Below are positions 24,756 to 35,639 of a stretch of 64,000 bases of DNA, one piece after another. Source of the DNA: Thereva unica (taxonomy: Eukaryota > Arthropoda > Insecta > Diptera > Therevidae); contig OX465284.1 of NCBI GenBank assembly GCA_949987705.1, forward strand, positions 110,963,163-111,027,162. The letters are read 5' to 3'. The notes below the pieces were generated by a model that did not search any database, was not told the DNA's origin, and was given only the letters and a program-made list of their open reading frames with translations. Positions within the stretch are counted from its first letter, which is position 1. The number at the start of each line of letters is the position of its first letter. The translations under genes were made by a program, and so were the position numbers.

Positions 24756-25160
24756 AGGCTGTATCAGAACCTAAAAATGTGCAGCGTGCAGCAGCAGCGC
24801 CAGAGCAGCATGCTGCAGTCTGTATCAGATCCTGTTGTTTCACCCGTGCAGCGCAATTTTTGTTTGACAGTAAAACCTCGATATAAAATTTTTGAAAATG
24901 TTAATAATCCCTCCATGATCTAATTCTTTTAACAAAAAACTACCGCCTGTTGTTCACTCGATGAAAATTTCGCGCGTCTTCTATAAATTCACTTGTCAAG
25001 TAAGAAGTGTCAAAAGTGCTGCATGTATATATGCAGCAAAATTAGAGTTTGAGATGAAAATGCAGCACGCTGCTCTGGTGCTGCTTTGCTTGTCATTTTA
25101 CCAGCCTCAGCCAATAGAAACACTTGTCGGTGCAGCGCTGCAGAGGTTCTGATACGGCCT
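24756..25160. mobile_element. 405-bp MITE, TIR AGGCYGTATCAGAACCT, TSD TAA
   Basis: The left end AGGCTGTATCAGAACCT and right end AGGTTCTGATACGGCCT are inverted repeats of 17 bp with one mismatch. Both sides are flanked by TAA (24753-24755 and 25161-25163). Subterminal GCAGCAGC/GCTGCTCTGG motifs are mirrored (24787-24815 and 25058-25090). The 3-bp TAA duplication suggests PIF/Harbinger-type mobilisation. Confidence 0.85.
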
Positions 25161-25937
25161 TAACGAGGGCATGTGTTTGCTATGTCAAATGCGGCAATGC
25201 AGAAAAGGTTAAAAGTAGACCGACATTTGCGTTGCATGCATTCGATTAACGGAATATTCCGCCAGATTGCATTTGAATGCACACACTATTATCTGTCAGT
25301 GAATGCAACGCACGTACGCTTGGCTATGTCACCAGCTTTACTCCTTTCTCATGACGTCAGTTCCATTTAGTTTGAGTTCGTCCATCGTTTTTCATTCGGT
25401 TTTAGCTTTGTCCGTTGCATTGTGCAGTATTCGTCCGCTATTTTCGTTTCGGTATTCATTTTCTAACATTCGAAATTTCGAAATATGTTTTTTACTTTAT
25501 TTATTTCAAATACTTTTCGTCATCCACTAGAATTTCTTATCGACGGTCCATTTGAGTTTCAGTTAATTGGCACCACAACTCGTTTTTTATCATACCAATA
25601 GTTTCGATGACTGCAATCATCAATTTGCTTTTTATGCTCTCAATTTTCCTGCTCTGTGTTCTTTGAGCCTGTTTTGGGTTAAGAAATACTCGCCTTTTCT
25701 GCTCCATCAAACCAAAGTAACGCAATTCTTCTTCTTCTTTTTGACAGTTGTCAAATGAAAAACACAAAAAAACCTGATAATTGATTTATGAATGATTTAT
25801 TCGAAAAATACTTGGAAATATTAAAAAATAAACATTAATTTAAAAAAAAAAGACATTTCGATACTATTCAATTGTTTGTATTGTCATATATTTATTCTAC
25901 TTGTCAAATTGACATTTGTATCTAACGACTAAAGCTA

Positions 25938-26076
25938 GCACCCTACTAGCAGAAGCCGCAACAACTAGGAGATCCTGGTCGGAGCTTAGAGCTGTCACGC
26001 AAAACGGAGTCCGCTGGAAGGCAACTGTTTCCGCCCTATGTCCCATGGGAGATAGAAGGAGCGTAATGATGATGAT
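25938..26076 (+). mobile_element. 5'-truncated LINE tail 1, 11-bp TSD
   Basis: The 3' end of a non-LTR retrotransposon, ending in GCGTAATGATGATGAT. It is bounded by an exact 11-bp duplication GACTAAAGCTA at 25927-25937 and 26077-26087, direct evidence of target-primed insertion. The same tail recurs at 33671-33801 and 61100-61233, where the longer copy shows it encodes the protein C-terminus. Confidence 0.9.
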
Positions 26077-29000
26077 GACTAAAGCTAAGTATGCTGTTCC
26101 TAAGTAAGGCGGTCAAGAAAAATCTCCCAATATAAAGTATATGTAAAAAAACGCTTAAATAATCGGTCAAGAAACGCTCGAGAAATTTTTTGCTCAAGAA
26201 ATTTCTCTACCTAGTACTCTGTTCGGTCAAGAAAAGTGCTAATACTATTATAACACATAGATGGAGCCAAACGTCAAACGTTGGCTTGAGCGAATCAAGA
26301 ACGATATTTAACGCATGTCGTTTTCAGTCGATGTCGAATTGCGTGAATTGGTCCCAGGTGTTTTCTTGCTCCTCACTTTCTTGATAGTTTCTATTACTTC
26401 GTTTAAAGTAGGTTTTCTGCTTTCTTCTTCTTCTGTATGTTGTGTGTCTGAATTTGATTGCACTGGAACAACTCGTTCCTTCTTCATAAGATGATTATTA
26501 ACTGCTTTATAAAAGAGCCTAGTTTCGTTATTATTGGGATAAGTACCTACAAGGTTTAATCTTCTCTGGATTGATATAATAACGATAGATAACTAATTGC
26601 TAATTACCTTGACAAGGATTTCTAAATCCATTCCAAGTCGCTCTTCGATCATATCTCAAAATGCATAGCTCCATTAAATTACACTTTCACAATTATCACT
26701 TCCGCCCGCGGTGATATGAGTTTCAGAAATTTTGTGTTATTAGCAGCCATTCATCGTGCACCTTGTGCTAATCATTCGCACACAACCCCAATAACTCCAC
26801 ATCGTAGGATACACCGCTCCACCAATCTTTTATAAGTCCTTGACAACTTTCATGCAACATAGCCACGATATGTGAGATATACTCGATCAGATTATCACCT
26901 CTAGGGAGGCACGGATATCTAAAACTTTTGGGTGCACTTAGCTAAAAGCCTGTGTGTGGTTTGACAAGTTGCCAGAAAGTTGTGCAGTCTTTGACTAATG
27001 AATTGCTCCCAGCAAATCGATTAGAATGCCTCAAGTTTAGCGCAACTATGTGCTATACTCCAAGCACGTTAATAAGTTGTACGTGGCTAACCCCAATCCT
27101 GTGTTCCTTGCAGCACTACTACCCAATAGTAATTAAAGAAATAAAAGCGAGGTATCGAACTTTGACTTTTACCTAGTACATACATAGTCACACAAGGAGC
27201 GGCTAGTCGGGACGGGATGTGAGATTAGAAAGTTTTGTTATGGAGCTTCTCATGCTTTATCACTTTTTGGTTTGTTGCTTTTGGAAAGTCCTTGTTTGGG
27301 TTTTCGGAAGGACACACGAACAGGACTATTGATGGGGTGGAGCTCTCTGTTATAAAGTTTATATGTAAGTTTATGTTGAGTTATGTTTTTTCAAAAAAAA
27401 AAGGGGGGCAAAGTGTAAATATTTGTAAAATGGATTACATTAGGGAAATGTGCTGGATTTGCAAAAACAACAAAAAATCAGAACGTGAACGCAATAATTT
27501 TATAACTCGATCACACGTTTAGACTTTATAATGTAAATTTTTTTTTCATGCATATCAAATATGAAATAACCTTGGTTTTTTAACTCAGAAATAACGCGCA
27601 AAAAATACAATGCCCTTAAAAGACTAAAAGAACTAAAATAATACTAAAAAATTATACAGAGTGCGCCATCTAGACTTCGTTACTACAACAACATTGAACA
27701 GCTGACATATTTTAGCCGATTTTGACAAAATGAGCAAGATTTATTTAGGTTATTCTCTACCACTTTTTTTTTCAATCAGTACACTATAATTCCTTGAGGA
27801 TAGTTATGGACATTATCTGCTTATCTTATTTTGTTGAACATATGAAATTACACGTCTAGTATTAGTTCGCATACGACAACGCGAAATAAAATAACAATAG
27901 AAAGATTTTTGTTGTTGCTAGTAACTAATATAGTTTCGCCTTAATATAGTTTCACTATAAATAAGCAGGAAACTTTCTCAAGGAGGATCATAAACCTTTA
28001 GTGGAGATTTAAATTAGCGACATTGCATGTAATTATAAATATATAAATATACTGCTTATTTGCTTTCAATATTGTTTTAATAAATATTATTTCTCTTGCT
28101 AATTTATAATACATATACATATTATATATATCTAAGGATTGCCGTTCTTTTGTGCTTATTTAAACTTTATTTTTAAGCTAACCAAAGTATCTGAATTTAT
28201 CTGTTTATCAACAATTGATATTATACTAGTTCTATGAACAAAAAGATAAAGATATTCTCCAAAACTCGTTTCTTTTCTGGAATAGACATACTCCAAATTT
28301 TCAATAGTGCTTTTGTGATATTGTTTTTTTTTTTTTTTTTTTAAATAATACAAAGCCGATTTCTTCCAAATAAGGATTCCAATTTTTGTTTAAGCTTTCT
28401 ATGAACCATATTGTATAATTTAGTAATGAGCATATAGTCCAGTAAAAAATGGTTCCAAAAAATGAACATCTGACAATTTTTGGTAAGATACTTAATTCAT
28501 TTTGCTCAATGAATTAAAAACTCGATTTAAAAACTCGATTTTCGGGGTTATGGAATCGCCGCCATCTTGAAAAGAAGGATGAAAGCGGTTTTCTCGATTT
28601 ACGTTGACACCTCTCATTTTTCGACAAAACACATGACTGCTTGTATGTTAAGAAAAAATTGAACTACATATTTTACGAGTTTATAACAAAAAATTGAAAA
28701 ACATTTAGGTTAGGTTAGGACGCACAGTTGAAAATATCTACATATTTACGGAACAGTTTTCATCATAATGACTTGGCACAGGAAAACATACTTGCCTCGA
28801 TTCCCAAATCCTCCGAAATTGACTCCCTTCACGCTGTTTTAGTGATTCTAAAATCCGTCGGGAGTACTGCCATATTGATATGCGGATATAAATACTACGA
28901 AATTAATCAGCTGATTCTTTGATAAATAAGAAATATCAAATTGAGTGTTGATAGTTATTACATCACTCAATAAGTTCGTCAGGTGTCGCTATTAGCAAAT

Positions 29001-29127
29001 CAATATCATTTTTAGATACATAGTACTAACCTTCAAACGATAGTGTCGAAATTTCATGATATTTCAAACATTTCTTTACAAATCACAGTGGTTTTAGTGA
29101 CGCTACTTCGTGTGTTGTTACAGCATT

Positions 29128-29450
29128 TCTTTTTAATAGGAAAAATACCGCTTATGTAAAGCAATGGCTTGAAAGATGTTTTTTGGGCTCTGCTATATCG
29201 AGACAAATGATAGAGAGATGGTTTGTTGATTTTAAATGTGTCCGCACAAACGCCAATGATACTGAAGGTTCTGGTTGCCCAAATACGACAGTAGTTCCAG
29301 AAAAAAGGGAATGTACAATATCGTTTTGGAAGACCGTAAAGTGAAGTGCATTACATAAACATTTGTTCTTAGCAAAACTCAAGTTTGCTCACTGATGACC
29401 AGAAATAGCAACGTGTTGATGATTCAGAGCGCCGTTTGAAGTCGGCTGTG
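29128..29450 (+). pseudogene. Mariner-like transposase N-terminal remnant
   Basis: The + strand reads KQWLERCFLGSAISRQMIER followed by WFVDFKCVRTNANDTEGSGC and PNTTVVPEK. This matches the paired helix-turn-helix domain of mariner transposases, where the family has SRQMVEKWFADFKRGRT...GRPNE. After a frame break, LMTRNSNVL and a frame near DDSERRLKS resemble the following linker (DQKQQRVDDSEQCL). The catalytic DD34D core is missing. Dead copy. Confidence 0.7.
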
Positions 29451-29785
29451 AAAGTTATAGCGATTATTTTGAAAAGGAAAAAAGGATCAATAGTAATATT
29501 ACCACATGTTGCTAAGGGAGAAATAACGAAAAAACGATCCAAATTAAGAAGAAAAAATACAATGCCACAAGTCGATTGCACCCGAATTGTACTCCGAATT
29601 GTTTTCGAAATGATTCTCAAGTCTTAAAAGGTGCTCTCCAGAAAGAAATATGGCTTTCGGAGGTATCACCGAAACTGAAGTGTTTGGTTTTATTTAACTT
29701 CTCCTGAGCAGGCTAGACAGCTAGAAAATGCACGCGTTCCACATTTTACAACAAGTTTAATCTATTCGATGAAAGAGGAGAAGTA

Positions 29786-30040
29786 CCCCACTTCTCAATG
29801 AACGAAAACCAGTTTCAATTGGCTCAACGAGCTATGAATGATGATCAAAGAGAAATATTTCCGATGGTATCCAAATCAATGACTGAGAACATGCGTCAGC
29901 AAGGAGACAATGCTTTCATTGATGTGTTAAATGCGTTGCGAACTAATTGGCGAACTAACATCTGAGCATTTTAGTGTACTTATGGGAAGAGTTCTTCAAG
30001 ATGCAGTTGGTGAGTTCGCTATCGATAAAGCGTACACAGT
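29786..30040 (+). pseudogene. Helitron-type Pif1 helicase fragment 1
   Basis: The + strand gives FSMNENQFQLAQRAMNDDQR followed by EIFPMVSKSM, then NAFIDVLNALRTNW. After a frame change it gives SEHFSVLMGRVLQDAVGEFA. This matches the Pif1-family helicase C-terminal part of Helitron RepHel proteins, where an N-terminal 'NxxQRxIF' precedes the Walker A loop. The Walker A segment and much of the ATPase core are deleted. A sister fragment is at 40239-40800 on the - strand and starts with the same MNENQFQLAQ. Confidence 0.65.
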
Positions 30041-31727
30041 ATATCGTGTTTTTTTATTATTCATTCTACGAACTTTGTATAAACCGTACTATGTATGTCA
30101 TTTCCGCACTCTAAAATTGTGATCCGCAACAATTTTTCCACGGATTTGAAATGTCAAATTCGCCTAAGAAAATCCGACATCGCGTATTTTATAATCGCGT
30201 GAGCCTTCATTTTGAATTTTTCCAGTAATCAAATCCGCAATAAATCCGCGAATCGGATTTGAATTTGCGCTGACAGATTTGAGAATCGCAAAATGTCAAA
30301 TCTCCAAGTCATATGTTCATTTCAGTTTTGATAACCTTGGATTTCGCACCCAATGTTTTTTATATTAATATTAACGTTAGAAAAAAAGTTGTAGATCTTT
30401 TTTTTTCTTAACATAAAAGTGTTTGTCGAAAAATAAGTGGCGTCGAGGTTCATAAATCGAGAAAAATACTTTCACCTTTTGTTCAAGATGGCGGCGATTC
30501 CTCAAGATGGCGGCGAACCCAATGAGTCCCGCAAAATGAGTCTTTTCTTCACTTTAACCTAATCGATCATAGACAAAACGAAAAAAATCGTTAGAGATCT
30601 CCTATTTTTACTGTACTAATAAAGGTGGCTCTTACTTGAAAAATTTTCTAAAGTTCTCCTCCCAACAACAGGTGTACACCAATAACCATGATCAAATAAT
30701 TATTGATAAATAATATTGCTTTTTACCTACTATTACTGCTGTCTTTGGTTTATCTTTAGTTTGGATCTTACTAAAACTTATTGTTTCCATAATATTGTAA
30801 AGTAGAATTTCTTCTGATCTTAAAAAAATTGCCCTTTCCAAAAATTGACATCTTTCAAAAATAGGAGCTTAAGAAACTACGTAAGTTACGACTACTTGTA
30901 ACCCGACCGGAGATCTTCTGCTTATATTATTATTATATCGTAATTATATTATCTATATTTGAAAAATCTTGCAGGTTAATAAAAAATGTCAAGCAATTCG
31001 CGCGCAGTCCTGTTCTAGAGAATCTTGTGGAACGAGAGGTATACGAAGTTAAAATTGAAACGCTTGTCGATTGTAAATAATAAAAAAATAATAATAATAA
31101 TAATGTAAATAATATCTTTTTGGATTTATATTTTTAATGCTTGCATTACTTTCTATTGCTCATAAGCTACTTTTTTCTTCTTTTAAAAATAATGATATAT
31201 ATAAATTATCTACATTTCTATTGTTTCACTTAATATTCTGCACATTATTATAAAAGCAAAATCTTTGTAATTTGTAAATACAAATATTATATATAAATAT
31301 ATAAAAAAAATGCACGAGAATTTTCAAAAACTCATAATTGCATGCTTTTCTGTGTATTCAGCAATTATCATAGTGACGCTGATTATATGCAAAAGCAAGC
31401 AAATGTGCGTTTATGAAAATTCTCCAACAAGAATTCCCCACTCAGACTCTGAAGTAAAAAAAAGAAATCACATCAAATGTGGTTTTTATCGCATGACCCC
31501 AAAACAAAAAAAAAATAATGACAGATTTGTCCGTACTCAACACATCCCTGTAATCTCGGTCAGTTTGAAACAAAAAGAAATAGACAGAAATATCTAAATG
31601 TTGTAATTAAAAAATGAGACACCCTATATACAACTATAATGGGAATACCATTATCTCAAGAGAAAAATATGTTTTCGTTATCACAAATAATGAAAATGTA
31701 TTCAAATGCACTCTCTTGTTATTCTAG

Positions 31728-31837
31728 GAACCTATTTCAATTGTATAATGTTTATGGTGGCCTCATCGGTTGTGTCAACTATACTTATACTTAACTATCA
31801 CCATAGGAATCCAGACACACACGAAATGTCTGAATGG
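31728..31837 (+). CDS. nAChRalpha7: nAChR alpha exon D: TM3
   Basis: Acceptor TTATTCTAG, donor TGG|GTAACG. It encodes TYFNCIMFMVASSVVSTILI followed by LNYHHRNPDTHEMSEW: the TM3 helix and the start of the cytoplasmic loop. The STILILNYHHRN variant is what distinguishes alpha7 from alpha5/alpha6 types as I remember them. It enters with the last two bases of the Gly codon and ends on a codon boundary. Confidence 0.96.
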
Positions 31838-31931
31838 GTAACGAAAAAATAAAACACTCCTTAGACCCGCTTTTCCATTATTCAAATTTAAAATGGCATT
31901 TTTTTTTCTTCTTTATTTTTACTGGTTATAG

Positions 31932-32077
31932 ATTCGAGTGATATTTTTGTACTGGCTGCCTTGCATTCTACGTATGCATCGGCCAGGCCAGGAAACGTAC
32001 GACTGTCCACCACCTCCAATAGGTTCATCGTCAACAGAGAAGAAGCAACAAATGCAAAATGTTGAGTTAAAAGAAAG
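31932..32077 (+). CDS. nAChRalpha7: nAChR alpha exon E: cytoplasmic loop, GC donor
   Basis: Acceptor ACTGGTTATAG after a 94-bp intron. The exon encodes IRVIFLYWLPCILRMHRPGQ, then a variable Pro/Ser-rich stretch, then MQNVELKE and two bases of Arg. The only frame-preserving exit is AG|GCAAGT at 32077/32078, a GC rather than GT donor with otherwise consensus bases. A nearby GT four bases on would put exon F out of frame. Confidence 0.93.
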
Positions 32078-32212
32078 GCAAGTACTAAAAATGTCCTCCT
32101 GTCAAACACAAAAAAAAAGGATTCATGAAAAAAAAACCAATCAATCATTGTCACCAACTGCAAACAAAAAATTGTTCGTTCTCTTTCTCTATACGCCATT
32201 TTCTTTCTTTAG

Positions 32213-32329
32213 ATCATCAAAATCACTTTTAGCAAATGTTCTAGACATCGACGATGATTTTCGATGTAATCATCGTTGCACCAGTGCCACCCTTCCTCAT
32301 CAGCCAACGTATTATCGCACTGTTTACAG
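32213..32329 (+). CDS. nAChRalpha7: nAChR alpha exon F: conserved loop block
   Basis: Acceptor TTTCTTTCTTTAG, donor ACAG|GTAAGA. It encodes (R)SSKSLLANVLDIDDDFR, then CNHRCTSATLPHQPTYYRTV and Y. The first block is nearly invariant in the insect alpha5-7 group. The phase 2 entry completes the Arg codon from exon E and the exit leaves AG for the next Arg. Confidence 0.95.
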
Positions 32330-32683
32330 GTAAGAAATTTCCAACGTCCTTACTCTCCTATACATCCCCATACATAAAAGAGCTAACGAAGGACGTGAGT
32401 CCCAAACAAGAACCAGGAAGCAGGAGTCCGTTTTTGTTTGGGCCTCATCGCCCTTCACCTCTTTTCATATTGCACGTTCGCCTATCCCTAGGGTAGATGG
32501 ACTATACACTATATATGTATCTGTGTAGAATATCCTTTTTTGCCAAACAAAATTCAGGATAACTAATTTCGATCGTTTTTATTTTTACCTGTTTTTAATG
32601 CTGCCCAACCCCCGCCCATATGGGGGAATCCTTGCTGCAATTTTTGACATCTTTGGGTGGCGAACGATGTGCAATGCATGCAG

Positions 32684-32819
32684 GCAAGGAGACGAGGGAA
32701 GCGTTGGACCTGTCGGGGATGGAAGAATGCACGAAGCAATTTCGCACACCTGCCTTAGTTCATCGGCTGAATACGAATTAGCACTTATACTGAAAGAACT
32801 ACGATGGATTACCGATCAG
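32684..32819 (+). CDS. nAChRalpha7: nAChR alpha exon G: amphipathic MA helix
   Basis: Acceptor GCAATGCATGCAG, donor CAG|GTAAGG. It encodes QGDEGSVGPVGDGRMHEAIS, then HTCLSSSAEYELALILKELR and WITDQ, which includes the amphipathic helix before TM4 that lines the cytoplasmic portals. It ends on a codon boundary. The preceding 354-bp intron holds no other feature that I recognise. Confidence 0.95.
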
Positions 32820-33033
32820 GTAAGGCACTATGAATCTCTGCTGTTCAGCGCTTGCCTTTGATTTATCGTTTTAATAATGCTAGCGAAGCAGACTTCATTT
32901 TAAAATGATACCAATGAAAGACTGCAATTTAATATAAAAATGACTTAGCTTCTTAGGAATATGAAATAGATGTGTTTTAATTAATTTGTAAGGTAACAGT
33001 AATAAAACTGGGCAGTTGCATGTAATGCTGATG

Positions 33034-33455
33034 TGACACTTACTTTTTTTTCAACATCTAATTTTTAAGTATGAAACGATAACGACATCTTTTTGTGAGC
33101 GAGAAGGCGGCTTTGCATTTGCAATTGTGTAACTAGCCAATTTCACACAATAAATTCTTTTTCGTAACTAAAGGCAGCCTAATATTATCATAATTGCATA
33201 AGTTTTCTTTTCAATTTCACTTAATAACCACACACTTGTCAAAAAAACGTCTGAAATGTCAAAAATTAAGATGGAGATCCCGAAAAAATATGATAAGTTT
33301 ATTCTTTTTCTGGCACTTTTCGAGTTAGCTGAATTTTTCGCGTAGATTAGCTTCAATTTTAGCTAATCCCTGGCAATTCTGCCAAATCTCCATAATTTTG
33401 TACTTTTTAAACTAACTAAAAAGTGTAAGATTCTTCTGAAAAAAAGTAAGTGTCA
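33034..33455. mobile_element. ~422-bp TIR element, ends TGACACTTACTTTTTTT
   Basis: Left end TGACACTTACTTTTTTTTC at 33034 and right end GAAAAAAAGTAAGTGTCA ending 33455 are inverted repeats differing by one T. The interior carries no recognisable protein (the reverse frame at 33168-33356 has no domain). Target duplication not clear. Confidence 0.65.
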
Positions 33456-33598
33456 TACAGCATTCCATGAATATCACAGGTGAATTAGTAAATTTTAATG
33501 TGGGGTGCTACACAGAGACTCAGGAAGTACGAAGAAACGGTTTTATAGAAGAGAAACGTGAGAAGAAGAAGGAAAGAAGGACACCCATGGCACAAACT

Positions 33599-33910
33599 TT
33601 TTCCGCGTTTTTTCAACTGTTCTGTTCTGGAACAGCTTCCATACAAAATTTGTCCCCGATAATTATTGAGAAGCCACAACAACTGGGAGATCCTGGTCGG
33701 AACTGAGAGCTGTCGCGCAAAACAGAGTCCGCTGGAGGGCAACTGTTTCCGCCCTATGTCCCATGAGGGATTAAAGGAGCGCAATGATGATGATGATGAT
33801 GAATTATTGAGAACAATAGTTGTGTTTTTTAATGTCTTCCACATACAAATCTAAAAACCCCAGATTTTATCTTTTTAGAATGTACCAAACTTCACACCAG
33901 TTGGAGAAAC
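33599..33910. mobile_element. Element X, partial copy c, hosting a LINE tail
   Basis: The stretch CAACTGTTCTGTTCTGGAACAGCTTCCATACAAA (33616 onward, read in two parts) matches the left region of copies a and b. The continuation after the LINE insertion (from 33812) reads GAACAATAGTTGTGTTTTTTAATG. The insertion splits it exactly at a duplicated AATTATTGAG. The right end is uncertain. Confidence 0.5.
33671..33801 (+). mobile_element. 5'-truncated LINE tail 2, 10-bp TSD
   Basis: 131 bp of the same LINE 3' end as at 25938, ending in an ATG microsatellite. It is flanked by an exact AATTATTGAG duplication at 33661-33670 and 33802-33811. It lies inside element X copy c, so it inserted after that element. 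Confidence 0.92.
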
Positions 33911-33970
33911 GTCATTTGAAAATTTTTGTTCCAGACGCCATATTTGATTTCTCGAGTCGATGTCGATTTC

Positions 33971-34379
33971 CAGGGAGACTATACAAGGAGATAAAACTCT
34001 TATGGGAAAAATAACCGGAAATGGATGGGTAGCAGAAACTAAACTTCTAGTTCATTGTTTGCCACAGATGTCGCCTAAAGCTGACGCGCCCCACATGAAG
34101 TTAGCTGAATTTTACCCATTTCGACGATTTCTTCAAAATTGTCAGCTGAAATGCAAAAAAAACCATTGGAAATTCCATAAAATGGTTAAATACGAAAAAT
34201 CGGAAGCTGATTTTTCAAGTTGGGCGTAAACATAAAATATCTTAATAGTTAACGAACTTGGCCCTGAACCGGATGAATATAATCGGTCATGTTTTTTGGG
34301 GTACATGTGACTGTGGCGCCCTCATTAACCAAACGAAAAGTGACAACACGGAGTTATATCTCCTTGTATAGTCTCCCTG
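33971..34379. mobile_element. 409-bp hAT-type MITE, 8-bp TSD
   Basis: TIRs of about 29 bp start CAGGGAGACTATACAAGGAG at 33971 and end with the matching CTCCTTGTATAGTCTCCCTG at 34379. The flanks are an exact 8-bp repeat TCGATTTC (33963-33970 and 34380-34387). CAGGG ends plus an 8-bp duplication are the signature of hAT transposition. No transposase is present. Confidence 0.93.
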
Positions 34380-35106
34380 TCGATTTCTGTCGATAAGTAA
34401 AAACTTCACATTTGACAAAACCATATCCATATCGCTGTCGGTCCCACTTTAAAAATTGCAGTTTCTTCGGTTTCCCGATTCTGGTCAGGTCCTTCTTTCA
34501 CACCCTGGACTTGGGACCAGACGACGGCGGAGTTATCGATCACGGTATACAGAAACAACGCAATGTAAAAGAGACTGACAACAATACCGTAGAAAGATGA
34601 ATCCCTAGTGACGTCAGCAATAATGCAGAAACAACAACAAAAGCTCTTATTTAACATGGAAAGGGGTCACCAAGTGACTTCTGCATCAAAATGACATTTC
34701 TCTTTTACATTATCGTGGATATCGACAAAGTTTTCGTCTCCTTACGTGTCGATAAAAACGTTTGACGTTTATTTTAGCCGGATTCTAGTGTATGTGTATA
34801 GTATTTGTTTCCCCTTTCTTTTTTCCGACAGTTAAGAATAAGTGCGAGTTTGTTTCAAGCCACGTAATATGACAGGATTGAACGTCAAAAAATTGAATGT
34901 ACATATAGAACCGGCCAAACGCACGAAAACGAACACACATATAAAAAAGTATTTCCAGCACCTGCTTTCTTTAGCTCTATTTTTCTCGAGCAAGTAAATT
35001 TCATCTACGACACATTTAAACGTTCTTGTTTATTGGAAGTGTTGATGGAACCAATGATAGGCCGTGTAATTTTTGGCTCTATAAGAATCAAATTTTCTAC
35101 ATATAA

Positions 35107-35328
35107 GCCCCTGTGCTGAAAGTCGAGTCGTGTTTCGTGACAAATCGTTTGAGTTGAAGAAAGTGAGGTTTGAGTCGAATTACGACTTTCCGCGCAGGGG
35201 CCGAAAATGGAAATACTAAATTCAGTTGAGACCCCTGTACTGGAAGTTGTAAATCGTCTGAAACGTCACTTTCCTCAACCCAACAGGACTTGTCGTGTCG
35301 AGACGACTCGTCTTTCAACACAGGGGCC
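35107..35328. mobile_element. GCCCCTGTGCTGAAAGTCG MITE family, copy 1
   Basis: The ends are GCCCCTGTGCTGAAAGTCGA at 35107 and TCTTTCAACACAGGGGCC at 35328. Internally the terminal motif is repeated around 35196 (GACTTTCCGCGCAGGGGCC) and 35245 (ACCCCTGTACTGGAAGTTG), so the element looks like two smaller inverted-repeat units side by side. Related copies are at 56751-57083 and 60454-60654. Confidence 0.75.
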
Positions 35329-35639
35329 ATAATTACGCCTCGTGGTCCTGTGAATTACAAGGAATTGAGTAAAACCAGTTTTACTCCACATACTTATAGT
35401 AGTATCGTGTAAAGAGGTTCATTAACTAACGAAACGCAAATCTGCTTTCTACCGACTTCTTGAGTTTTCGTGTAGCGTCCCACAATCCTCGAATATAACA
35501 TTGCAAATTGAAGCATGGCCACCTACTGCAGTTCTTTAAGTTTAACATACAAATCATATTTTATGTTATTTAATAAAGATCAGATAATTCAAGATACCTC
35601 CTAATACTATTTTATAATTATTTCTTTGTATAATTTCAG

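Larger units (their letters stand above)
28496..30542. mobile_element. Composite ~2-kb inverted-repeat locus
   Basis: Long imperfect inverted repeats bound this block. GGAATCGCCGCCATCTTGAA (28552-28571) is matched exactly in reverse at 30482-30501, and CTCGATTTACG...TTTTCGACAAAACAC (28594-28632) has its partner at 30419-30466. The outermost pair is TTCATTTTGCTCAATGA near 28496 and its counterpart ending near 30542. Inside are a mariner-like transposase fragment and a Helitron-type helicase fragment. Whether one element captured both or they inserted later is unclear. Confidence 0.6.
21180..31727 (+). other. nAChR intron C-D (10.5 kb)
   Basis: GT-AG intron. Recognised contents are a TAA-flanked MITE (24756-25160), a 5'-truncated LINE tail (25938-26076) and a composite inverted-repeat locus (28496-30542) holding mariner and Helitron-helicase remnants. 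The rest is AT-rich with short microsatellites (ATC near 23168, AAT near 31088). At 31310-31594 there is a 95-codon ATG frame with a hydrophobic stretch, described under findings. No alternative receptor exon was seen. Confidence 0.7.
32820..35639 (+). other. nAChR intron G-H (2.8 kb)
   Basis: GT-AG intron containing four mobile sequences listed separately: a 422-bp TIR element, a LINE tail inside a partial element X, a hAT-type MITE with an 8-bp duplication, and a GCCCCTGTG-family MITE. No exon was recognised between them. Confidence 0.8.

Noticed and set aside
28696..28710. TTAGG x 3, the insect telomere unit
   Set aside because: Only three units in mid-sequence; common by chance and in promoters. 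No sign of an interstitial telomere array.
32078..32084. Alternative GT donor four bases downstream of the GC donor of exon E
   Set aside because: Using GTACTA at 32082 changes the phase and destroys the SSKSLLANVLDIDDDFR frame of exon F.
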